Assembly (NCBI RefSeq): GCF_900109575.1 | Contig: NZ_FOAF01000007.1 | Span: 1 to 64,000, forward strand | From: Olivibacter domesticus | GTDB taxonomy: Bacteria > Bacteroidota > Bacteroidia > Sphingobacteriales > Sphingobacteriaceae | DNA: 64,000 bases | Direction: 5' to 3' | In this document: in pieces, positions 1 to 10,000 of the stretch | How the letters are laid out: each line of letters opens with the position of its first letter | Numbering within the stretch: the stretch's first letter is position 1 | Made by a program: the position numbers and the translations under genes | Notes under the pieces: model-generated | The model's input: only the letters and a program-made list of their open reading frames with translations | Databases searched by the model: none | What the model was told of the DNA's origin: nothing

Positions 1-98
1 CTGCTAAAAACAGTGATCTCTTGCTGACTACTTCCCAAGCAGCAAACTATCGAATCCTTCGATACATCTACGCCAACACAATGTTTAGTTGTTTTCAT
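1..98 (-). CDS. IS110-family transposase, N-terminal part (runs off the window)
   Basis: The reverse strand starts with ATG at 98-96 and is open to the left edge, giving 32 codons. The peptide contains CVGVDVSKDS near residues 7-16, then a short strand-like stretch. A G(V/I)DVSK segment at the extreme N-terminus is typical of the DEDD RuvC-like domain of IS110 recombinases, where this Asp is the first catalytic acidic residue. Only the start is present, so integrity, subgroup and the C-terminal Tnp_20 serine domain cannot be judged. The call rests on this short match alone. Alternatives are another RNase-H-fold protein or a decayed copy. Confidence 0.65.
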   Translation of the reverse strand, partial: MKTTKHCVGVDVSKDSIVCCLGSSQQEITVFS

Positions 99-831
99 GA
101 TAAAATGGGTTAATGAGACAGCAAAAGCTTCCATCATCTTTTCTCGCATTTATACGGGATGCCAAAGCTCCCTAAGTACTGTTCAGACTCGGAGAAGCAT
201 TAGGAGATGGTGAATGATTCTTTTTTCGGGATATTACCTTCAACTCCCTGAAACAAAATATTTCTTCCCTTCTCCTCTTGCTATTTCTCCAGAAACTTAA
301 TGATTTCCAAACATACGAGAAGCAAAAGTTCAAGGCTACACAGCCCTCGCTAAAAATGGTTCCCCACTTGTTCCGTGAAGCCGTTCGCTACACTCACTTG
401 TCACAGAACGGGCATCACTCGCTGAAACCATTTTATTAACGCTCGTTCTGTGAGGCCGGTCCTTCCTGCGCTCCAGAACCACTTCTAATGATACTTTCAC
501 CATTCTTGCCCGCAAAGACCCTCCGTTCTACAAAAAATCCGCCTTAGTCAGCCGCGGTTTGTAGGTGGATGCACTAACATTCTCGCAGCTGTCTACAGCG
601 GGAGCTTTTGCTTCTTTTTGCGGAAAAAAGAAGGCTAAAATAAAAGTTCATTTTTATCAGCAACAAGAAATAAACAGAACCTATTCTTCGATGGAGACCT
701 TAATAAATTTGTTTGATACACTTGGTCAATATCCAGAAAAATTATTTCCTAATAGGATATCATCTAAAAAAAAAGTGTAGAAGTCAGTAAAAATAAATTA
801 GTAGTTTATTTACTTTCCGTAATAACAAACA
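99..831. other. Non-coding stretch upstream of the IS110 start; structured, no convincing gene
   Basis: No coding frame here looks like a protein family. The part nearest the transposase (about 99-340) is where an IS110 element would carry its non-coding end, which in this family can encode a bridge RNA; no boundary could be placed. Further on are inverted repeats 353-361/426-434 (AAAATGGTT) and 402-410/444-452 (CACAGAACG), and an imperfect direct repeat at about 368-384 and 442-458. A hairpin at 611-633 has arms CTTCTTTTT and AAAAAGAAG. A 71-codon frame at 565-780 runs through this hairpin and is low-complexity, so it is not called as a gene. Confidence 0.5.
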
Positions 832-868
832 AAAAAGCGGATTTGATAGATTATCAAATCCGCTTTTT
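832..868 (-). terminator. Rho-independent terminator of the ECF sigma gene
   Basis: A perfect 17-bp stem (832-848 with 852-868) and a 3-nt loop, with A5 on one side and T5 on the other, lies 34 bp past the sigma gene stop. The A/T flanks would let it act in both directions. Confidence 0.85.
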
Positions 869-901
869 GCCGACCTTAAACGGCGCTTACTTTATATTTA
901 A

Positions 902-1444
902 CTACATAGCAGCTGCTATATAGCCGTGCAATTTCATACCTGATTGATAAGGTTTTAACGACTTCTTTAAGGTTTTCCTAGCAACATGTATTCTGGTTTT
1001 CACGGTACCGATAGGAATAGCTAAGTGATCCGCTATCTCGTGATACTTATATCCTTCAAAATACATTGTAAATGGCACATAATAATCATCCGAGAGGTTT
1101 GCCATCGCTTGCTTAATATCGTCCATAACAAACTTGTTTTCTCCCATATTACCGGTAGCACTGTAAGCTAAATTGGCAGATGAGATTTCGTCAGATTTAG
1201 TTACAAAAGAACTAATTTTCACAAAACGACGATAATTGTTTATGAAGGTATTCTTCATGATAGTGTATAACCATCCTTTTAAATTAGTCCCTTCTCTAAA
1301 CTTTTCATAATAAGTAATTGCCTTGAGCACAGTATCCTGAACCAAATCATTTGCATCTTCATCATCATGTGTAAAGTGTAAAGCATACATTTTCAACGAG
1401 TCGGATTGCTGCGTTACCATGGTGTTAAACTCTAGCTTTGTCAT
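902..1444 (-). CDS. ECF-type RNA polymerase sigma factor
   Basis: Sigma-70 family protein of the extracytoplasmic-function type, which directs core RNA polymerase to alternative promoters. Region 2 is visible at residues 27-73, with an acidic DDEDANDLVQDT stretch and GWLYTIMKNTFINNYRR. Region 4 is at about 130-161, with HTH HEIADHLAIPIGTVKTR. The frame extends to a TTG at 1486, but the ATG at 1444 opens with MTKLEF and gives 180 aa, the usual length for this family, so it is preferred. No anti-sigma gene is adjacent, which suggests the short housekeeping-like ECF group common in Sphingobacteriaceae; the regulon is unknown. Confidence 0.9.
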   Translation of the reverse strand: MTKLEFNTMVTQQSDSLKMYALHFTHDDEDANDLVQDTVLKAITYYEKFREGTNLKGWLYTIMKNTFINNYRRFVKISSFVTKSDEISSANLAYSATGNMGENKFVMDDIKQAMANLSDDYYVPFTMYFEGYKYHEIADHLAIPIGTVKTRIHVARKTLKKSLKPYQSGMKLHGYIAAAM

Positions 1445-1625
1445 ACTGTTTAGGGTTTGCGGAAACAAGGCTTTCCTTGTTACCAAGTTTAATACAATCG
1501 CATTTTAAATATCTTAGTTATTTATAATACATTAACAATAATATCCATGCAACTATCTCGCCAAAACAGTATGATAATTTCTGAAAAAAATAATTTTTAA
1601 TAAATAGTTAATTTATATTTAAGGG

Positions 1626-2639
1626 TTATATTACATTAACTTCTCGTTCTAAGGTTATACCGAATCGATTTTTCACACTTTCAATTATTTGCTCAGAAAA
1701 TTCATAAATCTCTAAACCCGTGGCATTTCCTTGGTTTACCAGCACAAGTGCTTGATTTTTCCAAGTACCTGTATTTCCCACAATTTTACCTTTCCATCCG
1801 CATTGATCAATTAACCAGCCGGCAGCAATTTTTACTCTTCCTATATCAAAAGGATAATACACTATGTCCACAAAATCAGACACTAGTCTGTCGAGTGTGT
1901 CCACAGAAATTATCGGATTCTTAAAAAATGACCCAGAATTTCCAATAGTTGAAGGATCAGGTAATTTACTTACTCGAATAGCAGCAACTACGGCTGAAAC
2001 ATCTTTAATTGTTGGCTGGGTTATTCCTCTTTTGCTCAATTCTTCATTAATTGCTCCGTATGTTGTATTTAGTTTCGACTGACTAGAAAGTAAAAGGTTT
2101 AGTTGAGTAATTAGAAATCTATTTTTGTACTCATTTTTAAATACACTATCTCTATAACTAAATTTACAATCTGCGCTATTAAATGTTCTAAAACTACCAT
2201 TACGAATATCAAAGGCGCGGCAAGAATAGAAGACATCTTGCAACTCCACACCGTAGGCACCAATATTTTGGACAGGCGCAGCACCAGCAGTGCCCGGAAT
2301 GAGGCTTAGATTTTCGATTCCTCCGAATCCATTATTAACGCAATACATCACTACATCATGCCAACGCTCACCACCGCCAATGCAAATCTCTATCCCTTCA
2401 TTTATTGGAAAGGCGTGAAGACCTTTAATATTCATATGAACCACGAGTCCATCGTAGTCATCTACAAACAGCATATTGCTTCCGCCACCAAGAAATAGTA
2501 ATTTTTCTGTTTCAAAAGCGCCATCATTATATAATGCTAAAAGATCTTCTTCGTGATTAATATGTACCAATTTTTTGGCAGTTGCCTCTACACCAAATGT
2601 ATTATAGTGTTTTAAAGAAACATTATTCAATATACTCAT
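1626..2639 (-). CDS. murB: UDP-N-acetylmuramate dehydrogenase
   Basis: MurB reduces UDP-GlcNAc-enolpyruvate to UDP-MurNAc with NADPH, a committed step of cytoplasmic peptidoglycan precursor synthesis. The 337-aa protein has the FAD-binding GGGSN (51-55) and IPGTAGAAPVQNIGAYG (114-130), the catalytic Arg of YRDSVFK (R163), the proton-donating Ser of GNSGSFFKNP (S237) and the C-terminal Glu of LEREV (E331). Length and layout match type I (E. coli-like) MurB. It is monocistronic here: the next gene upstream is divergent and the sigma gene lies about 180 bp downstream. No clear terminator was seen. Confidence 0.97.
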   Translation of the reverse strand: MSILNNVSLKHYNTFGVEATAKKLVHINHEEDLLALYNDGAFETEKLLFLGGGSNMLFVDDYDGLVVHMNIKGLHAFPINEGIEICIGGGERWHDVVMYCVNNGFGGIENLSLIPGTAGAAPVQNIGAYGVELQDVFYSCRAFDIRNGSFRTFNSADCKFSYRDSVFKNEYKNRFLITQLNLLLSSQSKLNTTYGAINEELSKRGITQPTIKDVSAVVAAIRVSKLPDPSTIGNSGSFFKNPIISVDTLDRLVSDFVDIVYYPFDIGRVKIAAGWLIDQCGWKGKIVGNTGTWKNQALVLVNQGNATGLEIYEFSEQIIESVKNRFGITLEREVNVI

Positions 2640-2862
2640 TAAAATTTTATGTCGTTTTTATTTAAAAACCTTTTGTAACCTTAAAAACCGTTTCCTTCCC
2701 TATTGACTTTTTTTTTCAAATTTTCAATTTTTGCGTATATTTATATCAAATAGTCGAGAAAAGAAGGCTATGTAAAAAAAAGATTGTCATGATAATTTAT
2801 TTCCAAAGATAAGGTTAATAGTAATTTATTATACATTCCTTTGCACCAACTACTTTAAGCTA

Positions 2863-3480
2863 ATGGATAATCACGATAAAAAGCGTACCCTTATTATTGA
2901 AGCTGCCACTAAACGTTTCGCTCACTTCGGTATAGCCAAAACAACTATGACTGAAATAGCGAAGGACCTATCTCTCTCAAAAGCACTACTTTATTACTAT
3001 TTCCCCGATAAAATAAGTTTATATGCAGCAGTGTTCGAAAGCATTGCTACAAAAATGTTCGATAAGATCGAACAAGGATTAATTGATATCAACAACTGTG
3101 AAGAAGCGGTATTTTATTTAATAGACATGCGTTTAGCATTCGCTATGAAATACTACAATCTTTTTGATCAAAGCTTAAATACCGTTACCGAATTGGCAGA
3201 TGAATTGTCAAGAGTGATACAATTAGTCAGTGAGTTAGAAATAAAAACCATTGCAAGTATTTTTAATAAAGCGAATAAAAGCGGAGAATTAGTTGTTGAT
3301 AAACCCGATTATATTGCCGAAATCTTTTTAAACGCCATGATAGGCATGCGCTTTTGCGTTTTAAAAGATAAAAAAGCAATGTTTATACCCACCAAAGAAG
3401 AATTTGACGAAATTTCAAAAATGCAAAAAAAACTGGCTGTTATTTTCATAAATGGCCTTCGGAATCAATTGTCAAATTAA
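2863..3480 (+). CDS. TetR/AcrR family transcriptional regulator (first of a tandem pair)
   Basis: The N-terminal TetR helix-turn-helix spans roughly residues 8-55 (TTMTEIAKDLSLSKALLYYYF). The remaining ~150 aa form an all-helical ligand/dimerisation domain with no recognisable effector signature. The next gene is a close relative in the DNA-binding part, indicating a local duplication followed by divergence of the sensor domain. Both sit directly upstream of a TolC/MFP/RND operon on the same strand, so control of that pump is the likely role (inference). The gene diverges from murB across a 222-bp AT-rich gap. Confidence 0.9.
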   Translation: MDNHDKKRTLIIEAATKRFAHFGIAKTTMTEIAKDLSLSKALLYYYFPDKISLYAAVFESIATKMFDKIEQGLIDINNCEEAVFYLIDMRLAFAMKYYNLFDQSLNTVTELADELSRVIQLVSELEIKTIASIFNKANKSGELVVDKPDYIAEIFLNAMIGMRFCVLKDKKAMFIPTKEEFDEISKMQKKLAVIFINGLRNQLSN

Positions 3481-3597
3481 CGTCATTTTAACACAAATCT
3501 ATTCTATTTTTTTATCGAGCCAATTTATTGCCTTAATTTTGACCATTACATTTAAAAAGTCAAAAAGTATAAAGGTTAAAAAGTAAGGTCGTCAGCA

Positions 3598-4221
3598 TTG
3601 GAACCAAACGAGATAAAAAAACAGCACATTATAGAAGCCGCACTTAAAAGGTTTTCACATTTTGGTATCAATAAGACAACCATGAGTGAAATTGCTGAAG
3701 ATATTGCGGTATCAAAAGCGAATCTATATTATTATTTCCCGGATAAAACAGCCCTCGTAGTTGACGTAATAAAACATCTAATTGCGGAGGGTACACAGGC
3801 GTATGATGAGATCTTAAATGAATCCGTAAGCATACTCGAAATGCTCATTCGGTTTCTTAAAATACGGAAGGATTTTTTTGAGAAACATTACTTACTCCAT
3901 ATTACAATGGGTTTTGCAGATAGCAATTTGAATATGGAAGAATTAAAAACATTAAGAGAATATGCAGAAATGAGAGAACTCGAAATTCTGCATAAAACAT
4001 TTAAAAAGGGTATTGATACCATGGAACTTGTAACATTTGATGTAAAGATTGTATCTCAGATGTATTTTACCATTCTGAAAGGAATAGCAATGGTATCTAT
4101 TTCAAGGATTTCTAATAAAGATATACCTGAAATTTCAGTTTTCAGCGAAATCTTCGAAAAGCAAAAAATCGCAACTACTATATTTTTGAACGGATTACGA
4201 TATGACATTATAAAAAATTGA
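3598..4221 (+). CDS. TetR/AcrR family transcriptional regulator (second of a tandem pair)
   Basis: A 207-aa TetR-type repressor with HTH at about residues 27-46 (TTMSEIAEDIAVSKANLYYYF), very similar to the preceding regulator; the C-terminal sensor half is clearly different. The start is taken as TTG at 3598 because it yields the normal 10-residue lead-in to the HTH and a purine-rich AAGTAAGG lies about 9 bp upstream. The first ATG would cut into the HTH. The gene lies 117 bp after its paralogue and about 240 bp before the efflux operon, whose leader carries a palindrome that could be its operator (inference). Confidence 0.88.
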   Translation: MEPNEIKKQHIIEAALKRFSHFGINKTTMSEIAEDIAVSKANLYYYFPDKTALVVDVIKHLIAEGTQAYDEILNESVSILEMLIRFLKIRKDFFEKHYLLHITMGFADSNLNMEELKTLREYAEMRELEILHKTFKKGIDTMELVTFDVKIVSQMYFTILKGIAMVSISRISNKDIPEISVFSEIFEKQKIATTIFLNGLRYDIIKN

Positions 4222-4263
4222 GAATTAATTTTCTGATATCACTCGGAAGTCAATAAATATATC

Positions 4264-4284
4264 ATTCGCCCAAGTATGGCGAAT
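4264..4284. promoter_or_regulatory. Palindrome ATTCGCC-N7-GGCGAAT, candidate operator
   Basis: A perfect 7-bp inverted repeat with a 7-bp spacer lies between the second tetR and the RND efflux operon. No T-run follows on the + strand, so a terminator is less likely than a protein-binding site. The symmetry and size fit a TetR operator, but the regulator assignment is inference. Confidence 0.4.
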
Positions 4285-4343
4285 ACTTCTAGTGTTATTG
4301 AAAATATACGAAACCATCATGATTTGTTCAAACCACACAGGGG

Positions 4344-4458
4344 ATGAATAAAAGGCTTAGCCCTTCTTCAATACCGCTGAAAACAAAACAAGAATGAAAA
4401 ATCTGATAGCTTCATCACCTTTAAAGAACAATTTATTAAGATGAAAAACAAGAAATAA
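4344..4458 (+). other. Chain of three mini-ORFs leading into the efflux operon
   Basis: Three very short frames follow head to tail: 4344-4397 (17 aa), 4394-4444 (16 aa) and 4441-4458 (5 aa). The first two junctions are ATGA overlaps, and the last stop (TAA) abuts the ATG of the tolC-like gene at 4459. The peptides look like no known family. The arrangement would allow ribosomes to be passed by translational coupling into the operon, or it may be chance in AT-rich leader DNA. Confidence 0.35.
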
Positions 4459-5838
4459 ATGAGCACCTCAAATTTTAAAATAAAACTAAAGCTAAAACAC
4501 TCTCTAATAGTGTTCATCTCTCTTTTCTTAAGCTCGGGCAACCTTTTAGCCCAAGATTCTTTAACATTAACACAAGCACTCAACTACGCTATTAAAAACA
4601 GCGAAGTACTTGAAAAGGCAAGATTGGATATTTTAGGAGGAAAGCATAAAGTAGCGGAGGTTAAAGCGGGCGCACTACCTCAAATAGATGTTACCAGTAC
4701 GTTAACCTATAATTTGCTAGTTCAACAATTTATTTTACCTGCAGAATTCATGGGAGGTAACCCTGGGGAATTCATATCCGTGAAGGCCGGTCAATCTTGG
4801 GGCGCATTAACACAGGTGCAACTAAATCAAGAGCTGTTTAATCAATCGGTCTTTACTGGCTTAAAAGCAGCAAAGAGCTCGGAAGAATATTATCGTTTAG
4901 CGGCAGAACTAAGCGAAGAGAATGTGTTACAACAAGTTGCAGCCAATTACTACCAAGTAATTATCAATAGAGAACAGTTGAAAGTAATTGATGCCAATCT
5001 AGAAAGAACGGAGAAACTGTTAACAATGGTAACTAGTCAATATGACTTGGGACTCGCTAAAAAAATTGATTTAGACCGCGTAAAAGTGAATAAAAGTAAC
5101 CTGCTTTCACAGAAACAGCAATTGGAAACAACTGTAAATCAGCAAAAAAATCTGCTGAAGTATTATATGGGAATGCCCATTCAAGAAGAAATCAGTCTCC
5201 CGCAAGATGCCGTTCAACAGCTAGAAAATGAAGCCTTACAATTACATAACGACGGATTTAACTTAGAACGATTAGCCCAATATAAAGTACTAAAAAGTCA
5301 AGAGACACTTTTGCAACATCAACGCAAGGCGAATATTGCGGAATACTACCCAAGCCTATCTTTAGGTGCTAATTATATGCTTAATAGCCAAAGTAATCGG
5401 TTTGATCTTTATAGTAGCAAAGCGTTGAACTATGACATGTCTGCTGTTACATTAACGTTAAAGGTTCCAATATTCGATGGTTTTGGCAGGAGGTCGAGAG
5501 TCCGACTGGCAAATGTTGAGCTTCAAAAGGTCAACCAAGATATCCGCAACACATCAAACTCCTTGAAGATGGCGTATAATAATGCTACAAATCAGATAAA
5601 GAACAGTTTAACTACCATAAAAACACAAGAAGAAAATAAGCGACTGGCGGAAGAGGTTTTTTATAGCACACAAAATAACTATCAAAATGGTCTTGCAAGT
5701 CTCACCGATTTATTAACATCAGAGACGGATCTTGTTGCTGCACAAAACAGTTATAATGAAGCTTTATTGAACTATAAAGTGGCTGAGATAGAATTAATAA
5801 AATCAAACGGGAATATTAAATCACTTTTAACTGAATAA
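4459..5838 (+). CDS. TolC-family outer membrane efflux protein
   Basis: Outer membrane channel of a tripartite pump. An N-terminal signal peptide (basic KIKLKLKH, hydrophobic LIVFISLFLSSGNLLAQ) is followed by a duplicated TolC-type helical repeat rich in Leu, Gln and Asn. Recognisable pieces are the first-helix LTLTQALNYAIKNS and the second-repeat GLASLTDLLTSETDLVAAQN. At 459 aa it is normal for Bacteroidota OEPs. It is the first gene of an operon with the membrane fusion protein (45 bp downstream) and the RND pump. Confidence 0.93.
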   Translation: MSTSNFKIKLKLKHSLIVFISLFLSSGNLLAQDSLTLTQALNYAIKNSEVLEKARLDILGGKHKVAEVKAGALPQIDVTSTLTYNLLVQQFILPAEFMGGNPGEFISVKAGQSWGALTQVQLNQELFNQSVFTGLKAAKSSEEYYRLAAELSEENVLQQVAANYYQVIINREQLKVIDANLERTEKLLTMVTSQYDLGLAKKIDLDRVKVNKSNLLSQKQQLETTVNQQKNLLKYYMGMPIQEEISLPQDAVQQLENEALQLHNDGFNLERLAQYKVLKSQETLLQHQRKANIAEYYPSLSLGANYMLNSQSNRFDLYSSKALNYDMSAVTLTLKVPIFDGFGRRSRVRLANVELQKVNQDIRNTSNSLKMAYNNATNQIKNSLTTIKTQEENKRLAEEVFYSTQNNYQNGLASLTDLLTSETDLVAAQNSYNEALLNYKVAEIELIKSNGNIKSLLTE

Positions 5839-5883
5839 TAGCGCGAGATACTCGCATAATAAAAACTTATTTATCTAAATAAA

Positions 5884-6963
5884 ATGAAGAGAATAATTAT
5901 TACTGTAGTCGTTGTAATTGGTGCGGCAGCTCTGATTGGATGGATACTTAACAACAATAAAAAAGAAAATCAAGCTAAAACAGATATTGTAGCCAAGGGA
6001 ACAGGTGCCGTAATTGTACGTACTACCACGGCAAGCAAGTCGCCTATCAACTTAGATTTTTCTTCCAACGGAAACTTTGCTGCTTGGCAAGACCTTGCCT
6101 TAGTAGCAGAAAACAGTGGACGTGTTACGCGAATTTTGGTCGATGAAGGCTCACACGTTAACCGAGGGCAAATACTTGCTAGGATTGACGATGAATATTT
6201 AAATCTGGAGCTTCAATCAGCAGCAGATGAATTAAGTAAGCTTAAAACCGATCAACAACGATATGAAAGCTCTTTTAAAACCGGAGGGGTAACGAAGTCG
6301 CAGTTAGACGATATTAATTTGGATGTTCGCAATGCCGAAAATAAAGTACAACAGTCTAAACGCCGGCTAGCTGACTCCTATATAAAAGCCCCTATTTCGG
6401 GCATTATTAATAAACGCAGTATTGAAGTTGGAACGTATGTTTCTCCCGGTACCGCATTATTTGATATCGTGGATGTGTCTCGATTAAAATTACTCGTAAA
6501 TGCAAATGAATCACAGGTAGTGAACGTTAAAGTAGGCGATCAGGTAAAAATTACTACGAGCGTCTTCCCCGATAAGACGTTTAGCGGTAATATTTCATTT
6601 ATTGCGGCAAAAGCGGATAACACCCTTAACTATCCCGTTGAAATTCGCGTTGAAAATTCTTCTTCTCAATCATTAAAAGCAGGTATGTATGGGACGGCAG
6701 TATTTGACCTTCCAGAACAACAACCTACTATTGTTATTCCGAGAGGTGCCTTTATAGGTAGTGTAAGCAGCAATGAAATATTTGTGTTGGAAGATGGTAA
6801 AACGGCTAAACTTAGGAAGGTTACGTCTGGACGGATACTTGGAGAACAAGTTGAAATCTTGGACGGATTGAAAGAAGGAGAAACTGTTATAACAAGTGGA
6901 CAAATTAATTTGGTTGACGGAACTGAAGTAAAACCACAAAACGACGATAAGAAAAACAGCTAA
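5884..6963 (+). CDS. RND efflux periplasmic adaptor (HlyD/AcrA-type membrane fusion protein)
   Basis: The 359-aa adaptor links the inner-membrane pump to the outer-membrane channel. An N-terminal membrane anchor (residues 4-23, IIITVVVVIGAAALIGWIL) replaces the lipobox of AcrA. A lipoyl/barrel-sandwich half (VLVDEGSHVNRGQILARIDDEYL, split by helices near 110-145) follows, then a beta-barrel (PGTALFDIVDVSRLKLLVNA) and a C-terminal membrane-proximal domain ending LKEGETVITSGQINLVDG. It sits between tolC-like and RND genes with short gaps, so co-transcription is expected. The substrate cannot be read from the sequence. Confidence 0.94.
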   Translation: MKRIIITVVVVIGAAALIGWILNNNKKENQAKTDIVAKGTGAVIVRTTTASKSPINLDFSSNGNFAAWQDLALVAENSGRVTRILVDEGSHVNRGQILARIDDEYLNLELQSAADELSKLKTDQQRYESSFKTGGVTKSQLDDINLDVRNAENKVQQSKRRLADSYIKAPISGIINKRSIEVGTYVSPGTALFDIVDVSRLKLLVNANESQVVNVKVGDQVKITTSVFPDKTFSGNISFIAAKADNTLNYPVEIRVENSSSQSLKAGMYGTAVFDLPEQQPTIVIPRGAFIGSVSSNEIFVLEDGKTAKLRKVTSGRILGEQVEILDGLKEGETVITSGQINLVDGTEVKPQNDDKKNS

Positions 6964-7028
6964 GCATAGACAAAAAAATTGGATAGGCCCATACGCTATA
7001 TGTACCATTAAAATATAACAATTTACGG

Positions 7029-10000
7029 ATGAAAATTGCTGAAATATCAATAAAACGCCCTTCTATCGTTATTGTAGTGTTTACTGCACTAACCTTATTG
7101 GGCATTATATCTTACCTCTCATTAAATTATGAGATGCTGCCTAAGTTCAGTCCAGGTGTTGTTTCTATTTCAACAATATATCCTGGAGCATCTCCAAATG
7201 AAGTAGAAAATACCGTAACGAAAAAACTGGAAGATGCCGTTTCCTCCATGGAGAATATTAAAAAACTGGAAGCAACTTCCTTCGAAGGGCTTTCGGTGAT
7301 TACCATTACACTGACAAGTGAAGCGGATGTCGATTATGCGATAAATGATGCACAACGTAAGGTAAACGCTGTATTATCAGATTTACCAGATGATGCCGAA
7401 ACACCGTCGCTTGCAAAGTTCTCACTTGACGATCTTCCCATCGTAACGCTTTCTGCTACCGCATCGATGGATGACGCGCAATTTTTTGACCTGATAGATA
7501 AACGTATTCAGCCAATTGTTTCTCGTGTAAATGGCGTTGCCCAAGTGAATTTAATCGGGGGGCAGGAACGCGAAATCCAGGTAAATTTAAATGCAGCGAA
7601 ATTGGAAGCATATGGTCTATCCGCACTGGACGTCCAACAGGTTATTCTTAACTCTAACCTGGATTTTCCAACGGGCAGTGTAAAAACGAAGAACCAGGAT
7701 ATCCTAATCCGCTTGGCCGGTAAATATAAATCGGTTAATGAATTACGAAATCTCGTTGTCAGTACGGCAAATGACGGTGCGCAAATACGTTTGATGGATT
7801 TGGCGGATGTGCAAGATACGCAGGAAGACGCTGAAAAAATAGCGCGATTAAATCGAAGCGGTTCTATTATATTACAAATTATCAAGACCTCCGATGCAAA
7901 TGCGGTAAAAGTGAGCGAAGGTGTAAAGGCAATTCTGGAGCGTTTGAAGGCCGACTATCAAAAGGAAAACCTCCAGGTGGTGATCGCAAATGACACATCC
8001 GATTATACGCTTGAATCAGCAGATGCGGTCGTACACGATCTATTTTTGGCGGTTATTCTCGTTGCGGTTGTGATGTTATTTTTCCTGCATAGTTTACGAA
8101 ATGCAGTCATCGTCATGGTGGCTATACCCGCGTCACTTGTCGCTACCTTTATTGGAATCTACCTTTTCGGTTTCACGCTAAACCTGATGTCATTACTTGG
8201 TTTATCACTCGTGGTTGGTATTTTGGTAGACGATGCCATTGTTGTTATTGAAAATATTTACCGACATATGGAGATGGGGAAAAATAAGGTGCGGGCTTCT
8301 TATGATGCAACCAAGGAAATTGGTTTTACGGTGGTGTCTATTACCATGGTAATTGTAGTGGTATTCCTTCCCATTTCGGTAAGTACGGGTCTGGTGTCTG
8401 ATATTCTGCGAGAGTTTTGTGTGGTGGTCATGATCTCTACGCTTTTGAGTTTATTGGCCTCCTTTTCCATTGTACCATTACTCACTTCGCGATTTGGAAA
8501 ACTTGAACGCGTATCAAACAGTAACTTCATCGGAAGATTTATACTTTGGTTTGAAAAACAGTTACACCGCTTCACTAACTGGGTTACCGGTATATTAAAT
8601 TGGGCGTTGGATCATAAAGCCATTACGCTTGTAACCGTGTCCCTCCTATTGGTGTCGTCATGTGGATTGACTTTCGGTGGTTTTATCGGCGCAGAATTCT
8701 TTGCACAGAGTGATCGGGGGGAGTTCTTAGTTCAGATTGAATTGCCGAAAGATGCATCCCTTGAGCTAACCAATCAGGTCACGCGGAAAGCTGAAGATTT
8801 CTTAAGTAAGAAGAAGGAGATTGTCTCGTTGATTACCACAGTTGGTCAATCGAGCGACAACCTCGGCGCGGATCAATCGACCGCCTACAAGGCAGAAATT
8901 ACAGTCAAGCTCACCCCGAAGGAAGAGCGTGATGAGTCTTCCGACATCTATGCAGCCAAACTCAAGGGAGAAATTCAAAAGTTATTGGTGGGCGCAAAAG
9001 TAAAAACCGTACCGATTGACATTTTAGGGGCAGCCCAACAAGCACCAATTGAAATGGTGGTTACGGGGTCTGACTTGGATAGCGTACTCGCTTATGCGGA
9101 GAAAGCGCGTATCATATTATCAAAAGTACCTGGAGCCGCTGAAACAAAATTATCAGTAGAAAGTGGTAACCCAGAAATTACGGTTGAAGTAGATCGAGAT
9201 AAGATGACGGCGCTTGGTCTGTCTTTACAAACTGTTGGGGGGACCATGCAAACGGCTTTTAATGGAAATACCGACGGCAAGTTCAGGCAAGGAGAATATG
9301 AGTATGATATTAATATTCGCTTCGAAGATTACGACAGAAAGAATGTGGATGATGTGAAGAATCTTTATTTCTCTAATAATAGCGGTAAATTAATCAAGTT
9401 GTCACAATTCGCCGAAGTGAAAGAAGGATCGGGCCCAAGTCAGTTGGAACGAAGGGATAAAAGCACCTCTGTGAAGGTACAATCGCAAGCAGTTGGTCGC
9501 CCTTCAGGTACTGTCATTCAAGATTTTGAAAGCAAACTTAGTCAGCTACGGAAACCTACCGGTGTAAACTATGTGTGGGGTGGAGATATGGAAAATCAAT
9601 CGGAAGGTTTTGGAACATTGGGTGTTGCCTTAATGGTCTCTATTGTTTTGGTATACCTCATTATGGTGGCTTTATATGATAGTTTTGTTTATCCGTTCGT
9701 GGTAATGTTTTCCATTCCGCTATCTGTAATCGGGGCATTATTGGCCTTAGCGCTTACCAACAATTCATTGAATATATTTACCATTCTAGGATTGATCATG
9801 CTTATCGGACTGGTAGCAAAGAACGCGATCATTTTGGTGGATTTTACCAACCAGATGAAAGCAGAAGGACACAGTACACGGCAAGCCCTTATACATGCAA
9901 ACCATGCACGTTTACGTCCGATCCTGATGACAACCATTGCGATGGTCATCGGGATGATGCCTATTGCATTAGCGTCGAGTGCCGGTTCTGAATGGAAAAA

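Noticed and set aside
565-780. 71-codon open frame on the + strand
   Set aside because: Crosses the 611-633 hairpin, is low-complexity with no domain, and lies in a non-coding repeat-like region. Treated as spurious.
2836-2843. Promoter -7 box TTCCTTTG before the first tetR
   Set aside because: One mismatch to TAnnTTTG and no -33 site; too weak to list.
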